DNA from: JAVBNW01 sp031551255 | Lineage (GTDB): Bacteria > Bacillota > Clostridia > Christensenellales > UBA1750 | DNA length: 31,289 nt | Direction: 5' to 3' | NCBI GenBank assembly: GCA_031551255.1 | Contig: JAVBNW010000052.1 | Span: forward strand, 1 to 31,289 | In this document: positions 23,563 to 31,245 of the stretch, one piece after another | Position numbering within the stretch: position 1 is the stretch's first letter | Layout of the letters: each line of letters opens with the position of its first letter | Notes under the pieces: model-generated | Told to the model about the DNA's origin: nothing | Seen by the model: only the letters and a program-made list of their open reading frames with translations | Database searches by the model: none | Position numbers and translations under genes: made by a program

Positions 23563-23586
23563 ACTCGGTTCGAGTGCTTTTTCTTT
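23561..23586 (+). terminator. Riboswitch-controlled intrinsic terminator
   Basis: GCACTCG-GTT-CGAGTGC followed by TTTTTCTTT. It lies between the aptamer and dapA. Confidence 0.9.
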
Positions 23587-23666
23587 GGGAAGACGGCGGC
23601 TTAAGCAGCTGGTGAAAGCATGGCCAAGGCGCGCGTCTCCCGTCGACGGAAAGGAGGCAATCCGCG

Positions 23667-24551
23667 ATGAAGACCCCTTTGTTTACAGGCTCCGGCGTTG
23701 CGCTTGTTACCCCCTTTGACCAAAGCGGACCAAACCTTGTGGCATACAAATCGCTGATCGAGTGGCAAATCGCCGAAGGCACCGATGCGCTAATCGCGTG
23801 CGGCACGACCGGCGAGCCTTCCACGATGACCGACGCCGAGCAGGAAGCCGTCATCGCCTGCGCGGTAGAAACCGCCGCCGGGCGCGTTCCGGTTATCGCG
23901 GGCGTCGGGGGCAACAACACGGCTAAGGTAATCGCGAGTGCAAAGGCGGCCAAGGCGCTCGGCGCAAACGGTGTGTTGGCGGTTACGCCCTACTACAACA
24001 AGACGACGCAAAAGGGATTGGTTGCGCACTTTAACGCCGTATGCGATGCGACGGATCTGCCGGTCATCGTCTATAACGTGCCCGCCCGCACCGGGCTTAA
24101 TATGACGGCCGCCACCTATCGCGCCGTCGCCGACCACCCAAATATCGCGGGCATAAAGGAAGCGTCCGACGATATAAAGCAGATTTCCGAAATGGCGCGC
24201 CTGGTTCAGGAAAAGGCGCTGTACTCGGGCAACGACGATCAGATCTTGCCGATCCTATCGCTGGGCGGCGTAGGCGTAATCTCGGTAGCCGGAAACATCG
24301 CGCCGCGCATGGTGCGCGAGCTGTGCGCGAAGTGGTTTGCCGGTGATATTCAAGGCGCGCGCAAGCTGCAATTTGCGCTGAATCCGCTCGTCAAAGTGCT
24401 GTTTTGCGAAACAAACCCCATACCCGTGAAGACGGCGCTTAACCTGATGGGCAGGAACGCCGGCGCTTTGCGCCTGCCGCTGGTTGAGATGGAAGAGAAA
24501 AACGCGGAGCTTCTCAAGGACGAAATGAGAACGCTCTCGCTGCTTCATTAG
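23667..24551 (+). CDS. dapA: 4-hydroxy-tetrahydrodipicolinate synthase
   Basis: A 294-residue enzyme that condenses pyruvate with aspartate semialdehyde, the first committed step of diaminopimelate/lysine synthesis, in the cytoplasm. Catalytic features are all present: CGTTGEPST (Thr47/Thr48), VIVYNVPARTG with proton-relay Tyr136, and AGIKEAS with Schiff-base Lys164. The length is standard. The ATG has AAGGAGG 9 nt upstream. It lies behind a lysine riboswitch and 16 bp before dapB, so lysine controls both at transcription. Unlike the divergent DapA homolog at the left edge, nothing is missing. Confidence 0.97.
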   Translation: MKTPLFTGSGVALVTPFDQSGPNLVAYKSLIEWQIAEGTDALIACGTTGEPSTMTDAEQEAVIACAVETAAGRVPVIAGVGGNNTAKVIASAKAAKALGANGVLAVTPYYNKTTQKGLVAHFNAVCDATDLPVIVYNVPARTGLNMTAATYRAVADHPNIAGIKEASDDIKQISEMARLVQEKALYSGNDDQILPILSLGGVGVISVAGNIAPRMVRELCAKWFAGDIQGARKLQFALNPLVKVLFCETNPIPVKTALNLMGRNAGALRLPLVEMEEKNAELLKDEMRTLSLLH

Positions 24552-24567
24552 GACGGAGGTTACACCA

Positions 24568-25770
24568 ATGACACGCATCATACTCAACGGTGCGCTGGGC
24601 AAGATGGGCCGGATGGTTACCGAGATGGCCGCGGCGGAACAAACCCTGGAAATCGTGGCCGGCGTGGATCGCTTTGCCGCGGGCGCAAGCTTGTCCTTCC
24701 CATTGTTCGAATCTCTTAAGGACGGCCTGCCTGAAGCCGACGTCATCATCGACTTTTCGCTGCCCGGCGCCTTGCCGGATATTCTCTCGTATTGCCACAA
24801 GCATAGGCTCGCGGCGGTGCTCGCCACCACCGGCTATCACGAAGAAGATGTAGCGGCGATTCGCGAAGCGTCAAAGACGTTGCGCATCTTCCGCAGCGCG
24901 AACATGTCGCTGGGCATCAACCTGCTGATGACGCTTTCGCGCGAGGCGGCCTCGGCGCTCAAGGGCTTCGATATCGAAATCGTCGAGGCGCATCACAATA
25001 CCAAGGTCGACGCCCCATCGGGCACCGCTCTGATGCTCGCCGAAAACATCAACCGCGAGCTGATGGATGAAAGGGAATTTGTGTTCGGCAGGCATACGAA
25101 GACCGAGCGGCGCAAGCCGCAGGAAATCGGCATCCACGCCATCCGTGGAGGCACGGTGTCGGGCGATCACTCGATTATGTTCTTTGGTCAGGATGAGCGC
25201 GTCACTCTGGCACACTCGGCGCAATCCCGCCGAAGCTATGCGCTGGGCTCGTTGCGCGCGGCGGAATTTGTCGTCAGACACGAAAACGGTCTATACAATA
25301 TGCAGGATCTTTTAACCGAGCAATACCCCGTTACCTCGTTGCTGATCGACAAAGAGCAGGCGATGCTCACACTTAGAGAGGTGCCTTCAAGCGCCGGGTC
25401 CATCGCGCGAATCTTTTCCAGGCTGGCCGACGAGGGCATTTTGGTGGATATGATCAGCCAAACGGCGCCTTTGCAGGACACGCAAAATATATCCTTTACG
25501 TTTCCCGACGTCGAGCTTGCGCGGGCGCAGAGCGTGCTCGCCGATCTTTCGCCGCAAAATTTCGGCCCGGTTGTGAAGATAACGATCGAAGGAGAAGGCA
25601 TGGAACGCCAATCCGGCGTGGCGGCCAAGGTATTTAAGCACCTAGCGGCCGAGGATGTCCGCATTTTGATGATCACTACCTCCGAAACGAAGATCAGCCT
25701 GCTGATCGACGAGCAAAACGAAGGCAAGGCCATTCGCTCTTTGCGAGCTGCGTTCAAGCTTGCTCATTAA
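24568..25770 (+). CDS. dapB: 4-hydroxy-tetrahydrodipicolinate reductase fused to aspartokinase-like tandem ACT domains
   Basis: A 400-residue protein, against about 250-270 for ordinary DapB. Residues 1-252 are DapB: nucleotide-binding NGALGKMGRM, FSLPGALPDIL, ATTGY, the catalytic EAHHNTKVDAPSGT (H142/H143, K146), and RGGTVSGDHSIMF. It reduces the DapA product with NAD(P)H. Residues 254-400 match the regulatory half of aspartokinase: DKEQAMLTLREVPSSAGSIA with IFSRLADEGILVDMI (first ACT), then VKITIEGEGMERQSGVAAKV and MITTSETKISLLIDE (second ACT, compare STSEIKISVLI). The frame is continuous. ACT pairs bind amino acids, so lysine may inhibit or tune this enzyme on top of riboswitch control (inference). 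No aspartokinase gene is in the window. Confidence 0.95.
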   Translation: MTRIILNGALGKMGRMVTEMAAAEQTLEIVAGVDRFAAGASLSFPLFESLKDGLPEADVIIDFSLPGALPDILSYCHKHRLAAVLATTGYHEEDVAAIREASKTLRIFRSANMSLGINLLMTLSREAASALKGFDIEIVEAHHNTKVDAPSGTALMLAENINRELMDEREFVFGRHTKTERRKPQEIGIHAIRGGTVSGDHSIMFFGQDERVTLAHSAQSRRSYALGSLRAAEFVVRHENGLYNMQDLLTEQYPVTSLLIDKEQAMLTLREVPSSAGSIARIFSRLADEGILVDMISQTAPLQDTQNISFTFPDVELARAQSVLADLSPQNFGPVVKITIEGEGMERQSGVAAKVFKHLAAEDVRILMITTSETKISLLIDEQNEGKAIRSLRAAFKLAH

Positions 25771-25789
25771 GCGAACATGACGTTTTGCA

Positions 25790-25824
25790 AACATAGGCCG
25801 GCAACCTGCCGGTCTATGTTTTAT
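25790..25824 (+). terminator. Intrinsic terminator of the dapA-dapB unit
   Basis: ACATAG.CCGGCA-ACC-TGCCGG.CTATGT, followed by TTTTATT. Strong 13-bp stem with one G-U pair, 20 bp past the dapB stop. Confidence 0.92.
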
Positions 25825-26193
25825 TGCGGTGCATATAGTTGGCCAACCCCAAAGGCGGGTAGGCGAACAGATCCTTTCCCGCATGGCAGCGTCGAGCTTC
25901 AGCCTGCGTAGCTGCCGGCTACGCCTCCTTCTGGCGCCTTGCCCCGCAAAAAAACCTCTCACTCGCCTGCCCCGCTTTTGAGGTTGACCGACTATAGTTT
26001 GCGGAATATCGCCTTCTACATAATTTTACAAAATTTTACTGCTTCTCTCAAAAACCATTTTATCGCCTTGGTTACAGCGCGCGCGTTGGGTCATTGTATT
26101 ATTTTCCCAACTTCTTTGAGATAATTTTGCCTACTTTCACCCGCCGAATCACATCTAAGTCACATTACAGCCTCACAAATCACGCGGTGCAGG
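25825..26193. other. Intergenic region, no gene
   Basis: Contains a perfect hairpin GCGTAGC-TGCCG-GCTACGC at 25906-25924, then becomes A+T-rich, with a short direct repeat (AATTTTAC/AAATTTTAC at about 26023-26040). No coding signal. Confidence 0.5.
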
Positions 26194-26222
26194 TTGACGA
26201 AGCGGTATATCTGCTATATACT
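26194..26222 (+). promoter_or_regulatory. Sigma-70 promoter of the SARP-like regulator gene
   Basis: TTGACG (26194-26199), 17-bp spacer, TATACT (26217-26222). A good match; transcription should start near 26229. Confidence 0.75.
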
Positions 26223-26262
26223 GTGACTATACAGAGCTTATATGACAGAACGGGGTGACATA

Positions 26263-27480
26263 ATGCAGCCGGAAACAGCGGAGGTTCCGACCCTTAAAAT
26301 AACGACGCTAGGTATGTTTTCCGTCGAACTGGATGGGAAGAACCTCAGCGAAGATTCCCGCCGCCAGCAACAAATTTGGACCCTGTTCAAATATATCATC
26401 ATTTCCCGTCGCAGGCGCATTCCGCCCGAGGAATTCTACGACGTGCTTTGGCGCGACGAATCGTGCGAAAACCCTGCCAAGGCCCTGCAAAACCTGATCT
26501 ACCGGCTGCGCCGCGTGCTCTCACAAGACGACCCCGACGCGCCGCGCTATATTCTGCTTAAGCAAGGGTGTTATTGCTGGAACCAAGACGCGCCGGTGGA
26601 AATCGACGTCGACCAGTTCGAATCCTTAAACATCCAGGCCATGGCCGAAGAACAAGCGGGCGATGCGAACCGCGCCATCGAACTATACAAACAATGCCTT
26701 GCACTGTACCGGGGCAACTACCTTAACGAATCCAGTTCGGTAGAATGGGTCATCCCCACCGCGAACTACTACAAGCGACTGTACATCAACATCACAACTC
26801 GGGTCACCCAGCTGCTCAAATCGTTGGGGCGCCACGAGGAGACCTTGGCCGTATGCGAAGCGGCCTTCCGCATCGAGCCGTACGAAGAACCTCTGCACGC
26901 GGCTTTTATCCAGGCGCTGCTGGCGCTGGGCAGGCCCAAGCAGGCGCGTTCGCACTACGAGGCAATTACCTCGGCGCTATACCGCGAATACGGCGTAAAG
27001 CCTTCGCAAGTATTAAAGGATACCTATCGCTTCATCACCGAAAACTCCTCGGCGATCAACATGGATCTGGACATCCTACAAGAACTGCTCGCCGAGAAAG
27101 AGCAGGTATACGAGGCCTTCCAATGCGAACCGGAGCTGTTCCGCAGCATCTACAAGTTGGAGGCCCGCAGGGCTGTGCGCAACGGTCAGGTGGTATATCT
27201 CGTGTTGCTCACCATTCTTTCCAACAGCCACGTGCAGCTCGACCCGGTGCTGCTTTCGCAGGCCATGGATCACATGAACGACCTTTTGCTCTCCAGCCTG
27301 CGCCGCGGCGATGTGGTATCGCGCTGGAACGAATCGCAGTTCGTCATCATGCTGGCCTCGCTCACCTACGAAGATGGCGAGATGGTCATTCGAAGGTTGC
27401 AGGATAAGTTCCTCGCCACCTTCCCGAGCCCAAACATTACGGTGAAACATCGCCTGCAGCCGCTGAACGCGATCTTCTAA
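26263..27480 (+). CDS. SARP-like regulator: OmpR-type winged helix, BTAD domain and degenerate GGDEF-like tail
   Basis: A 405-residue regulator. Residues 5-115 form a winged helix of the SARP kind (LKITTLGMFSVELDG, ALQNLIYRLRRVLSQ, YILLKQGCYCW). Residues 120-265 are a helical BTAD/TPR domain (RAIELYKQCLALYRGNYL, YYKRLYINITTRVTQLLK, EPLHAAFIQALLALGRPKQA). The last 130 residues resemble a GGDEF domain, but the signature is RWNESQFVIML where an active cyclase has RYGGDEF, so it cannot make cyclic di-GMP and may be only a binding or dimerisation module. Start: the in-frame ATG at 26242 is only 13 bp after the likely transcription start and lacks a ribosome site, while the ATG at 26263 has GGGGTGA upstream. 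The target genes are unknown; the OYE gene lies next downstream. Confidence 0.85.
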   Translation: MQPETAEVPTLKITTLGMFSVELDGKNLSEDSRRQQQIWTLFKYIIISRRRRIPPEEFYDVLWRDESCENPAKALQNLIYRLRRVLSQDDPDAPRYILLKQGCYCWNQDAPVEIDVDQFESLNIQAMAEEQAGDANRAIELYKQCLALYRGNYLNESSSVEWVIPTANYYKRLYINITTRVTQLLKSLGRHEETLAVCEAAFRIEPYEEPLHAAFIQALLALGRPKQARSHYEAITSALYREYGVKPSQVLKDTYRFITENSSAINMDLDILQELLAEKEQVYEAFQCEPELFRSIYKLEARRAVRNGQVVYLVLLTILSNSHVQLDPVLLSQAMDHMNDLLLSSLRRGDVVSRWNESQFVIMLASLTYEDGEMVIRRLQDKFLATFPSPNITVKHRLQPLNAIF

Positions 27481-27601
27481 AGCGTCCGGCGGTTTCCCTA
27501 GAGAAGTTATGCGCTTTGCCGCTACGTCTCGGGGATGCCGTTTATAGAACGGCCGCACTTGAAAATTGGCAAAGAGTGCGCAAGCATAATTTGCAGTTTT
27601 A

Positions 27602-27641
27602 GGCCCGGTCGCGATAGAGATCGGCGCCTTATTTTTGTCTT
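27602..27641 (+). terminator. Probable terminator after the SARP-like gene
   Basis: GGC.CCGGTC pairs with GATCGG.GCC (one G-U, one bulge), followed by TTATTTTTGTCTT. It lies 122 bp after the stop. Confidence 0.55.
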
Positions 27642-27690
27642 GAAAGCCCGAGCGGCATGCCGGTTCGAAAAATCGCAGGAGGTATTTGCC

Positions 27691-28740
27691 ATGCCCAAAT
27701 TGATCGACCCCATCGCCTACGGCGCGCGTCAGGCGAAAAACCGCATTGTTATGGCCCCCATGCTTACCACCATGAGCGAAATCGACGGCTTTCCGACGCC
27801 ATGGCACGAAAAATTTTATAGGAGCCGCGCGGCGGACGGCCCCGGTCTGGTGATCGTGGAGTGTACGGCAATCGACAAATCCGGCCGGAACTCGCCGGGC
27901 GAGCTGGGCCTTTATAAGGACGAGCATATCGGCGCCATGCGCACAATCGCCCGGGCAATCCGCGAAGGCGGCGCACTTGCGCTGGTACAGATCCACCACG
28001 CGGGCCGCGCAACGCCCTCAAGCGTAAACGAAAGCCCCCTCGCGCCTTCCGGCGAGACGCTCCCGGACGGCCGCATCGTGCGCGAAATGGACGACAAGCA
28101 GGTGCTTGCGTGCATCGAAAACTTCGCCCTTGCCGCGGCGCGGGCGCATGCCGCCGGGTTTGACGGCGTAGAGCTGCACGGCTGTCACGGCTACCTGATC
28201 GATCAGTTCATATCCCCTACGGCAAACCGGCGCCGCGATCGTTGGAACGGCGATGCGTTGGAGCAAAGGCTCGCGTTTTCGCGGGCGGTCATCGAAGCGG
28301 TGCGCGCGCGTACTCCTGAAGATTTCGTTCTCGGCTACCGCATGGGCTTCAATGATCCGGATTCTTCCTTCGGCCCTGCCATCGGCGAGAGTCTTGCGGC
28401 GCTAGGAGTCGATTACCTGCACGTCTCCGGCGGAATCGGGCCGGGGCCCATGCCCGAGGCTGTGGAGGGTGCGCACGGCTTTTGGCTGGCCGCCCGGCAG
28501 GTGAAGGAGCGCGTAGGTATTCCGGTGATCGCCGTCAACACCATTCACACGTTGGATCTTGCGGAGAAGGTGGTGGCGGAGGGTTTCGCAGATGCGGCCG
28601 CCGTGGCCCGGCCTTATCTTCTGAACCCGCGCTGGCAGGGCGTGCAGCGCGAAGGGGGCAAGCTTGTAAAGTGCTTACAATGCAAGGGGGGATGCCGCTA
28701 CTTGCGCGGCAACTGTCCCTACCTGCCTTTGCCGCAATGA
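27691..28740 (+). CDS. NADH:flavin oxidoreductase (Old Yellow Enzyme family) with C-terminal Cys cluster
   Basis: A 349-residue FMN TIM-barrel enzyme. OYE features: NRIVMAPMLT near the N-terminus, QIHHAGRA (about 100-107), the substrate-binding ELHGCHGYLIDQFISP, and AAVARPYLLNPRW in the C-terminal phosphate-binding region. It ends VKCLQCKGGCRYLRGNCPY: C-x2-C-x3-C-x6-C, where 2,4-dienoyl-CoA reductase-type members begin their [4Fe-4S] site (C-x2-C-x3-C-x11/12-C). The NAD/FAD domain of those 600-residue enzymes is absent. It would reduce an activated alkene or similar compound. The ATG at 27691 has AGGAGG upstream. The stop overlaps the following start (ATGA), coupling it to the TIM-barrel gene. 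Confidence 0.9.
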   Translation: MPKLIDPIAYGARQAKNRIVMAPMLTTMSEIDGFPTPWHEKFYRSRAADGPGLVIVECTAIDKSGRNSPGELGLYKDEHIGAMRTIARAIREGGALALVQIHHAGRATPSSVNESPLAPSGETLPDGRIVREMDDKQVLACIENFALAAARAHAAGFDGVELHGCHGYLIDQFISPTANRRRDRWNGDALEQRLAFSRAVIEAVRARTPEDFVLGYRMGFNDPDSSFGPAIGESLAALGVDYLHVSGGIGPGPMPEAVEGAHGFWLAARQVKERVGIPVIAVNTIHTLDLAEKVVAEGFADAAAVARPYLLNPRWQGVQREGGKLVKCLQCKGGCRYLRGNCPYLPLPQ

Positions 28741-29516
28741 AGCTGGGCATGCCGACGCTTCTTGAGCGCCCGGATCTTGCGGGCTGCGCCGCGCTATGCC
28801 GCGAGCTCGGCTTTGATTTCATCGAAATTAATATGAACCTGCCGCATCATGCGCTGGATAAACTCGCCGCAACTCATCTTTGCGCGCTTGCACGGGACGA
28901 GGACATCGAACTTACGCTGCATTTGGAAGAGCGGCTCGACCCTTTCGACTACAACCCGCTCATGCGCGCGGCTTCAGTAGAAACCGTGCTCAGGGCGCTT
29001 AGCGTGGCGGCAGAAGCAGGCATCAAAACGACGGTAATGCATCTAAACGACGGAGTATACTTTACATTGCCCGATAAGAAGCGGTATTTGTACAAAGAAT
29101 ATCCTGATTTCTATATTGATGCGCTGCTTGCGTTTCGCGAAGCCGTAGAACGGGAAGCTCCGGCAGCTGTCAGGCTATGCATGGAGAACACCGGCTGGCA
29201 GCCTTTTCAAAGAGCCGCTGCAGCGCTTTTGCTGAAAAGCCCCGCATTTGCGCTATGTTGGGATGTAGGGCACGATCATGCGGCAGGCGGCAATGACGGC
29301 GCATTCATGGCAAAGCATGCCGTACGCGTGCGCCACATGCACTTGCACGATGCGATGGGCAGGCACAACCATATGACGCTTGGCGAGGGAGAGGCCGACC
29401 TCTCAGCGCGCATCTCGTTCGCGCAAGAACAGGACATCGGCTGCGTGGTCGAGGTAAAAACAATCGAGGCCCTGCGGGCATCCGCCGTGTGGATGCGGGG
29501 CAAGGGCCTTTTATAG
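28737..29516 (+). CDS. Sugar phosphate isomerase/epimerase-like TIM-barrel protein
   Basis: A 259-residue protein of the xylose isomerase-like family. Features: LGFDFIEINMNLPHH (strand 2, about 25-39), ELTLHLEERLDPFDYNP, VMHLNDGVYF, RLCMENTG with a metal-ligand Glu (about 148), CWDVGHDHAAGG with metal-ligand Asp and His, MHLHDAMGRHNHMTLGEGE with further ligands, and VVEVKT near the end. It probably isomerises or epimerises a sugar or sugar-like compound using a divalent metal. The ATG at 28737 overlaps the OYE stop (ATGA). It is more distant from the one at 13759 than a recent duplicate would be. Together with the OYE it may form a two-step pathway for an unidentified substrate (inference). 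Confidence 0.88.
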   Translation: MKLGMPTLLERPDLAGCAALCRELGFDFIEINMNLPHHALDKLAATHLCALARDEDIELTLHLEERLDPFDYNPLMRAASVETVLRALSVAAEAGIKTTVMHLNDGVYFTLPDKKRYLYKEYPDFYIDALLAFREAVEREAPAAVRLCMENTGWQPFQRAAAALLLKSPAFALCWDVGHDHAAGGNDGAFMAKHAVRVRHMHLHDAMGRHNHMTLGEGEADLSARISFAQEQDIGCVVEVKTIEALRASAVWMRGKGLL

Positions 29517-29745
29517 CCGTCATGTGCGTGCGACGGTGGCATTCATCTCGGACCCGGCTGGGAACTCGCAGATGAATTGGTCTTTGGCTTTGTGAATCGG
29601 AGTGAAAAAAGGATCCTATGGGTTGACGAGCACGGAAAACCGCAAGGGAACATGCCTCGTCAGCGCTTTCCAATGCCTTGCTTCAACAGGACGTTTGACG
29701 GCTATGATAGCCGCACCACGGTTGCTCCGCATCCGTGGTTTTGTT
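29517..29745 (+). ncRNA. Hairpin-rich segment ending in a terminator-like stem, possible structured RNA
   Basis: Five successive stems: GCCGTC/GACGGT (29516-29537), ATTCATCT/AGATGAAT (29541-29577), TGACGAG/CTCGTCA (29624-29662), CGGCTA/TAGCCG (29699-29713) and ACCACGG/CCGTGGT (29715-29739), the last followed by TTTGTT. The final stem may simply terminate the OYE operon. The other stems are few enough that some could be chance. Open frames crossing the segment show no known protein features. Confidence 0.3.
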
Positions 29746-30162
29746 GGCGTGCACTGCGCAAGCCTTGCCAGCGAAAGAATACGAGCCATGAAACACCGGT
29801 AAAATCTTTAAAGCAGATCAAGTCACTTTCAAGGGCGCAGCTAGTCAACGAGGGTACCGGCGGCAAAGTTTGGCGGCGATTTTGTGCAACCATTGTCGTT
29901 TTGCTGTTGCAATAAAACAACCGACGCAAGCTACACCTATTTCGATATCACATCTAGTGTGCTATGTTGGCGCGTTCGTTCCTTGTCTCTATGTTATTTT
30001 TCTATAACAATAAGAACATATTTCTTTGGCAGTTCTGATTCTCCGTCCGCTTCAAGTGCCGAAAAAATGGCCCTTCCTAAAAGCCGGAGAATGGAAATGA
30101 CCGCTCAAGCATTACGCTTCCGCCGATTCACATTCGACAATTTCATGAAAGGAGATCTATTT
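29746..30162. other. Intergenic region before the last gene
   Basis: No gene supported. Composition shifts to A+T-rich from about 29880. A small inverted repeat TGTTAT-TTTTCT-ATAACA (29992-30009) lies 155 bp upstream of the last gene and may mark its promoter or operator; no clear -35/-10 pair was found. Confidence 0.4.
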
Positions 30163-31245
30163 ATGAAGCAATTGCCAATTATCCATTCGCCTATAGACGC
30201 CTACCCGCATCAAGCGGCGTTATTTTCGATGCTTATGGGCAAACCCGAATGTCTACCATGGGTATATAGCAACTTCATTCAGATGTACTCTCTTCGAGAT
30301 TTGCATCTTAATAAAAAGAGAACAGGTACTCTTGATTTCTTTTACAACCTATACGGCGATTGGAAGTACTATGAATTAAAGACGAATCCTTGGTTGCTTA
30401 TGGATGCGACCCCTCTTTTGTTGTTTAATAAATATGATATCGACATAGTGGATCATATCAGGGCATGTATAGACAGTGAAAAATATGTTTTTTTCGACAT
30501 AGATATGTACTACATAAAATCATATGCTGCTTATATGAAGCAGCATATGCCGCACGACATATTCATCTACGGATATAATGATATTGATTGCCTCTTCTAT
30601 TTTGGCGACAATACTGAAGGCAAATATCATTATAGGACATGTACATATGAAGAACTCAAAACCAGCGTTACAAATCTAATCGATTTATATGTTTCGGGCA
30701 ATGAGAAATATTTCATCCATGCCTGGCGGGAAAAGCTATTCTATACATTTTATATAAAACAGAATACTGCAAGAAACGGTCAAGAAAAAATTTTCGAATT
30801 GGACACCAAAAAAATCAGCTGTGAAATAAAAGAATATTTACTTCTCACTCCCTATGCAGATAAATATATCCATAGCAAGTTTTATGTTTTTGGCATTGAC
30901 TGCTATAAAGAAATTTTTGCATTTATAGATCATGCAAATGAGCATGACTACTTTGTCGATTACAGAGCATTATATTCCTTTATGTGTCATAAGAAACTTA
31001 TGCTAATGCGCATCAAATACACAGCGTATCTTTTCGAAGATTGCATGAACGATTATATGTTGTTAATAGAAGGGTACGAAAAAGTGTTATCGCTTTTTCA
31101 ACAAGCACTTTTTATCTTAATAAAAGCCAATTTGTTGCGCAGAGGCGAAATATTCCAAGGCACCAATAGCGCCCTCAAACAGGCTATGGAATTAGAATTG
31201 CGCATTCTACCGGAATACTGCGCTTTCCTTGACCGGGAATCATAG
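30163..31245 (+). CDS. Protein of unknown function, A+T-rich, weakly BtrH-like
   Basis: A 360-residue protein that I do not firmly recognise. The ATG at 30163 has AAAGGAGA upstream; the frame is open back to 29884, but that part lacks a ribosome site. The N-terminal half (PIIHSPIDAYPHQAALFSML, then YVFFDIDMYYIKSYAAY and MPHDIFIYGYNDIDCLFYF, then TYEELKTSV) resembles in layout the papain-like BtrH-type proteins of natural-product clusters, where a Cys near the start and the later His would form the active site. Here the early Cys is not in place (HQAA), so if related it may be inactive. The C-terminal half is helical. Its G+C content is far below the rest of the window, indicating recent transfer. 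Confidence 0.7.
   Translation: MKQLPIIHSPIDAYPHQAALFSMLMGKPECLPWVYSNFIQMYSLRDLHLNKKRTGTLDFFYNLYGDWKYYELKTNPWLLMDATPLLLFNKYDIDIVDHIRACIDSEKYVFFDIDMYYIKSYAAYMKQHMPHDIFIYGYNDIDCLFYFGDNTEGKYHYRTCTYEELKTSVTNLIDLYVSGNEKYFIHAWREKLFYTFYIKQNTARNGQEKIFELDTKKISCEIKEYLLLTPYADKYIHSKFYVFGIDCYKEIFAFIDHANEHDYFVDYRALYSFMCHKKLMLMRIKYTAYLFEDCMNDYMLLIEGYEKVLSLFQQALFILIKANLLRRGEIFQGTNSALKQAMELELRILPEYCAFLDRES

Noticed and set aside
24568..25770. DapB-ACT as an accidental read-through into a broken lysC
   Set aside because: The junction is a smooth linker in one frame, the ACT pair is complete to its C-terminal helix, and a strong terminator follows; no kinase-domain remnant is present.
29577..29915. Plus-strand frames of 66-112 residues after the OYE operon
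   Set aside because: Two overlapping frames with no ribosome site or recognisable motifs; the segment is dominated by hairpins.
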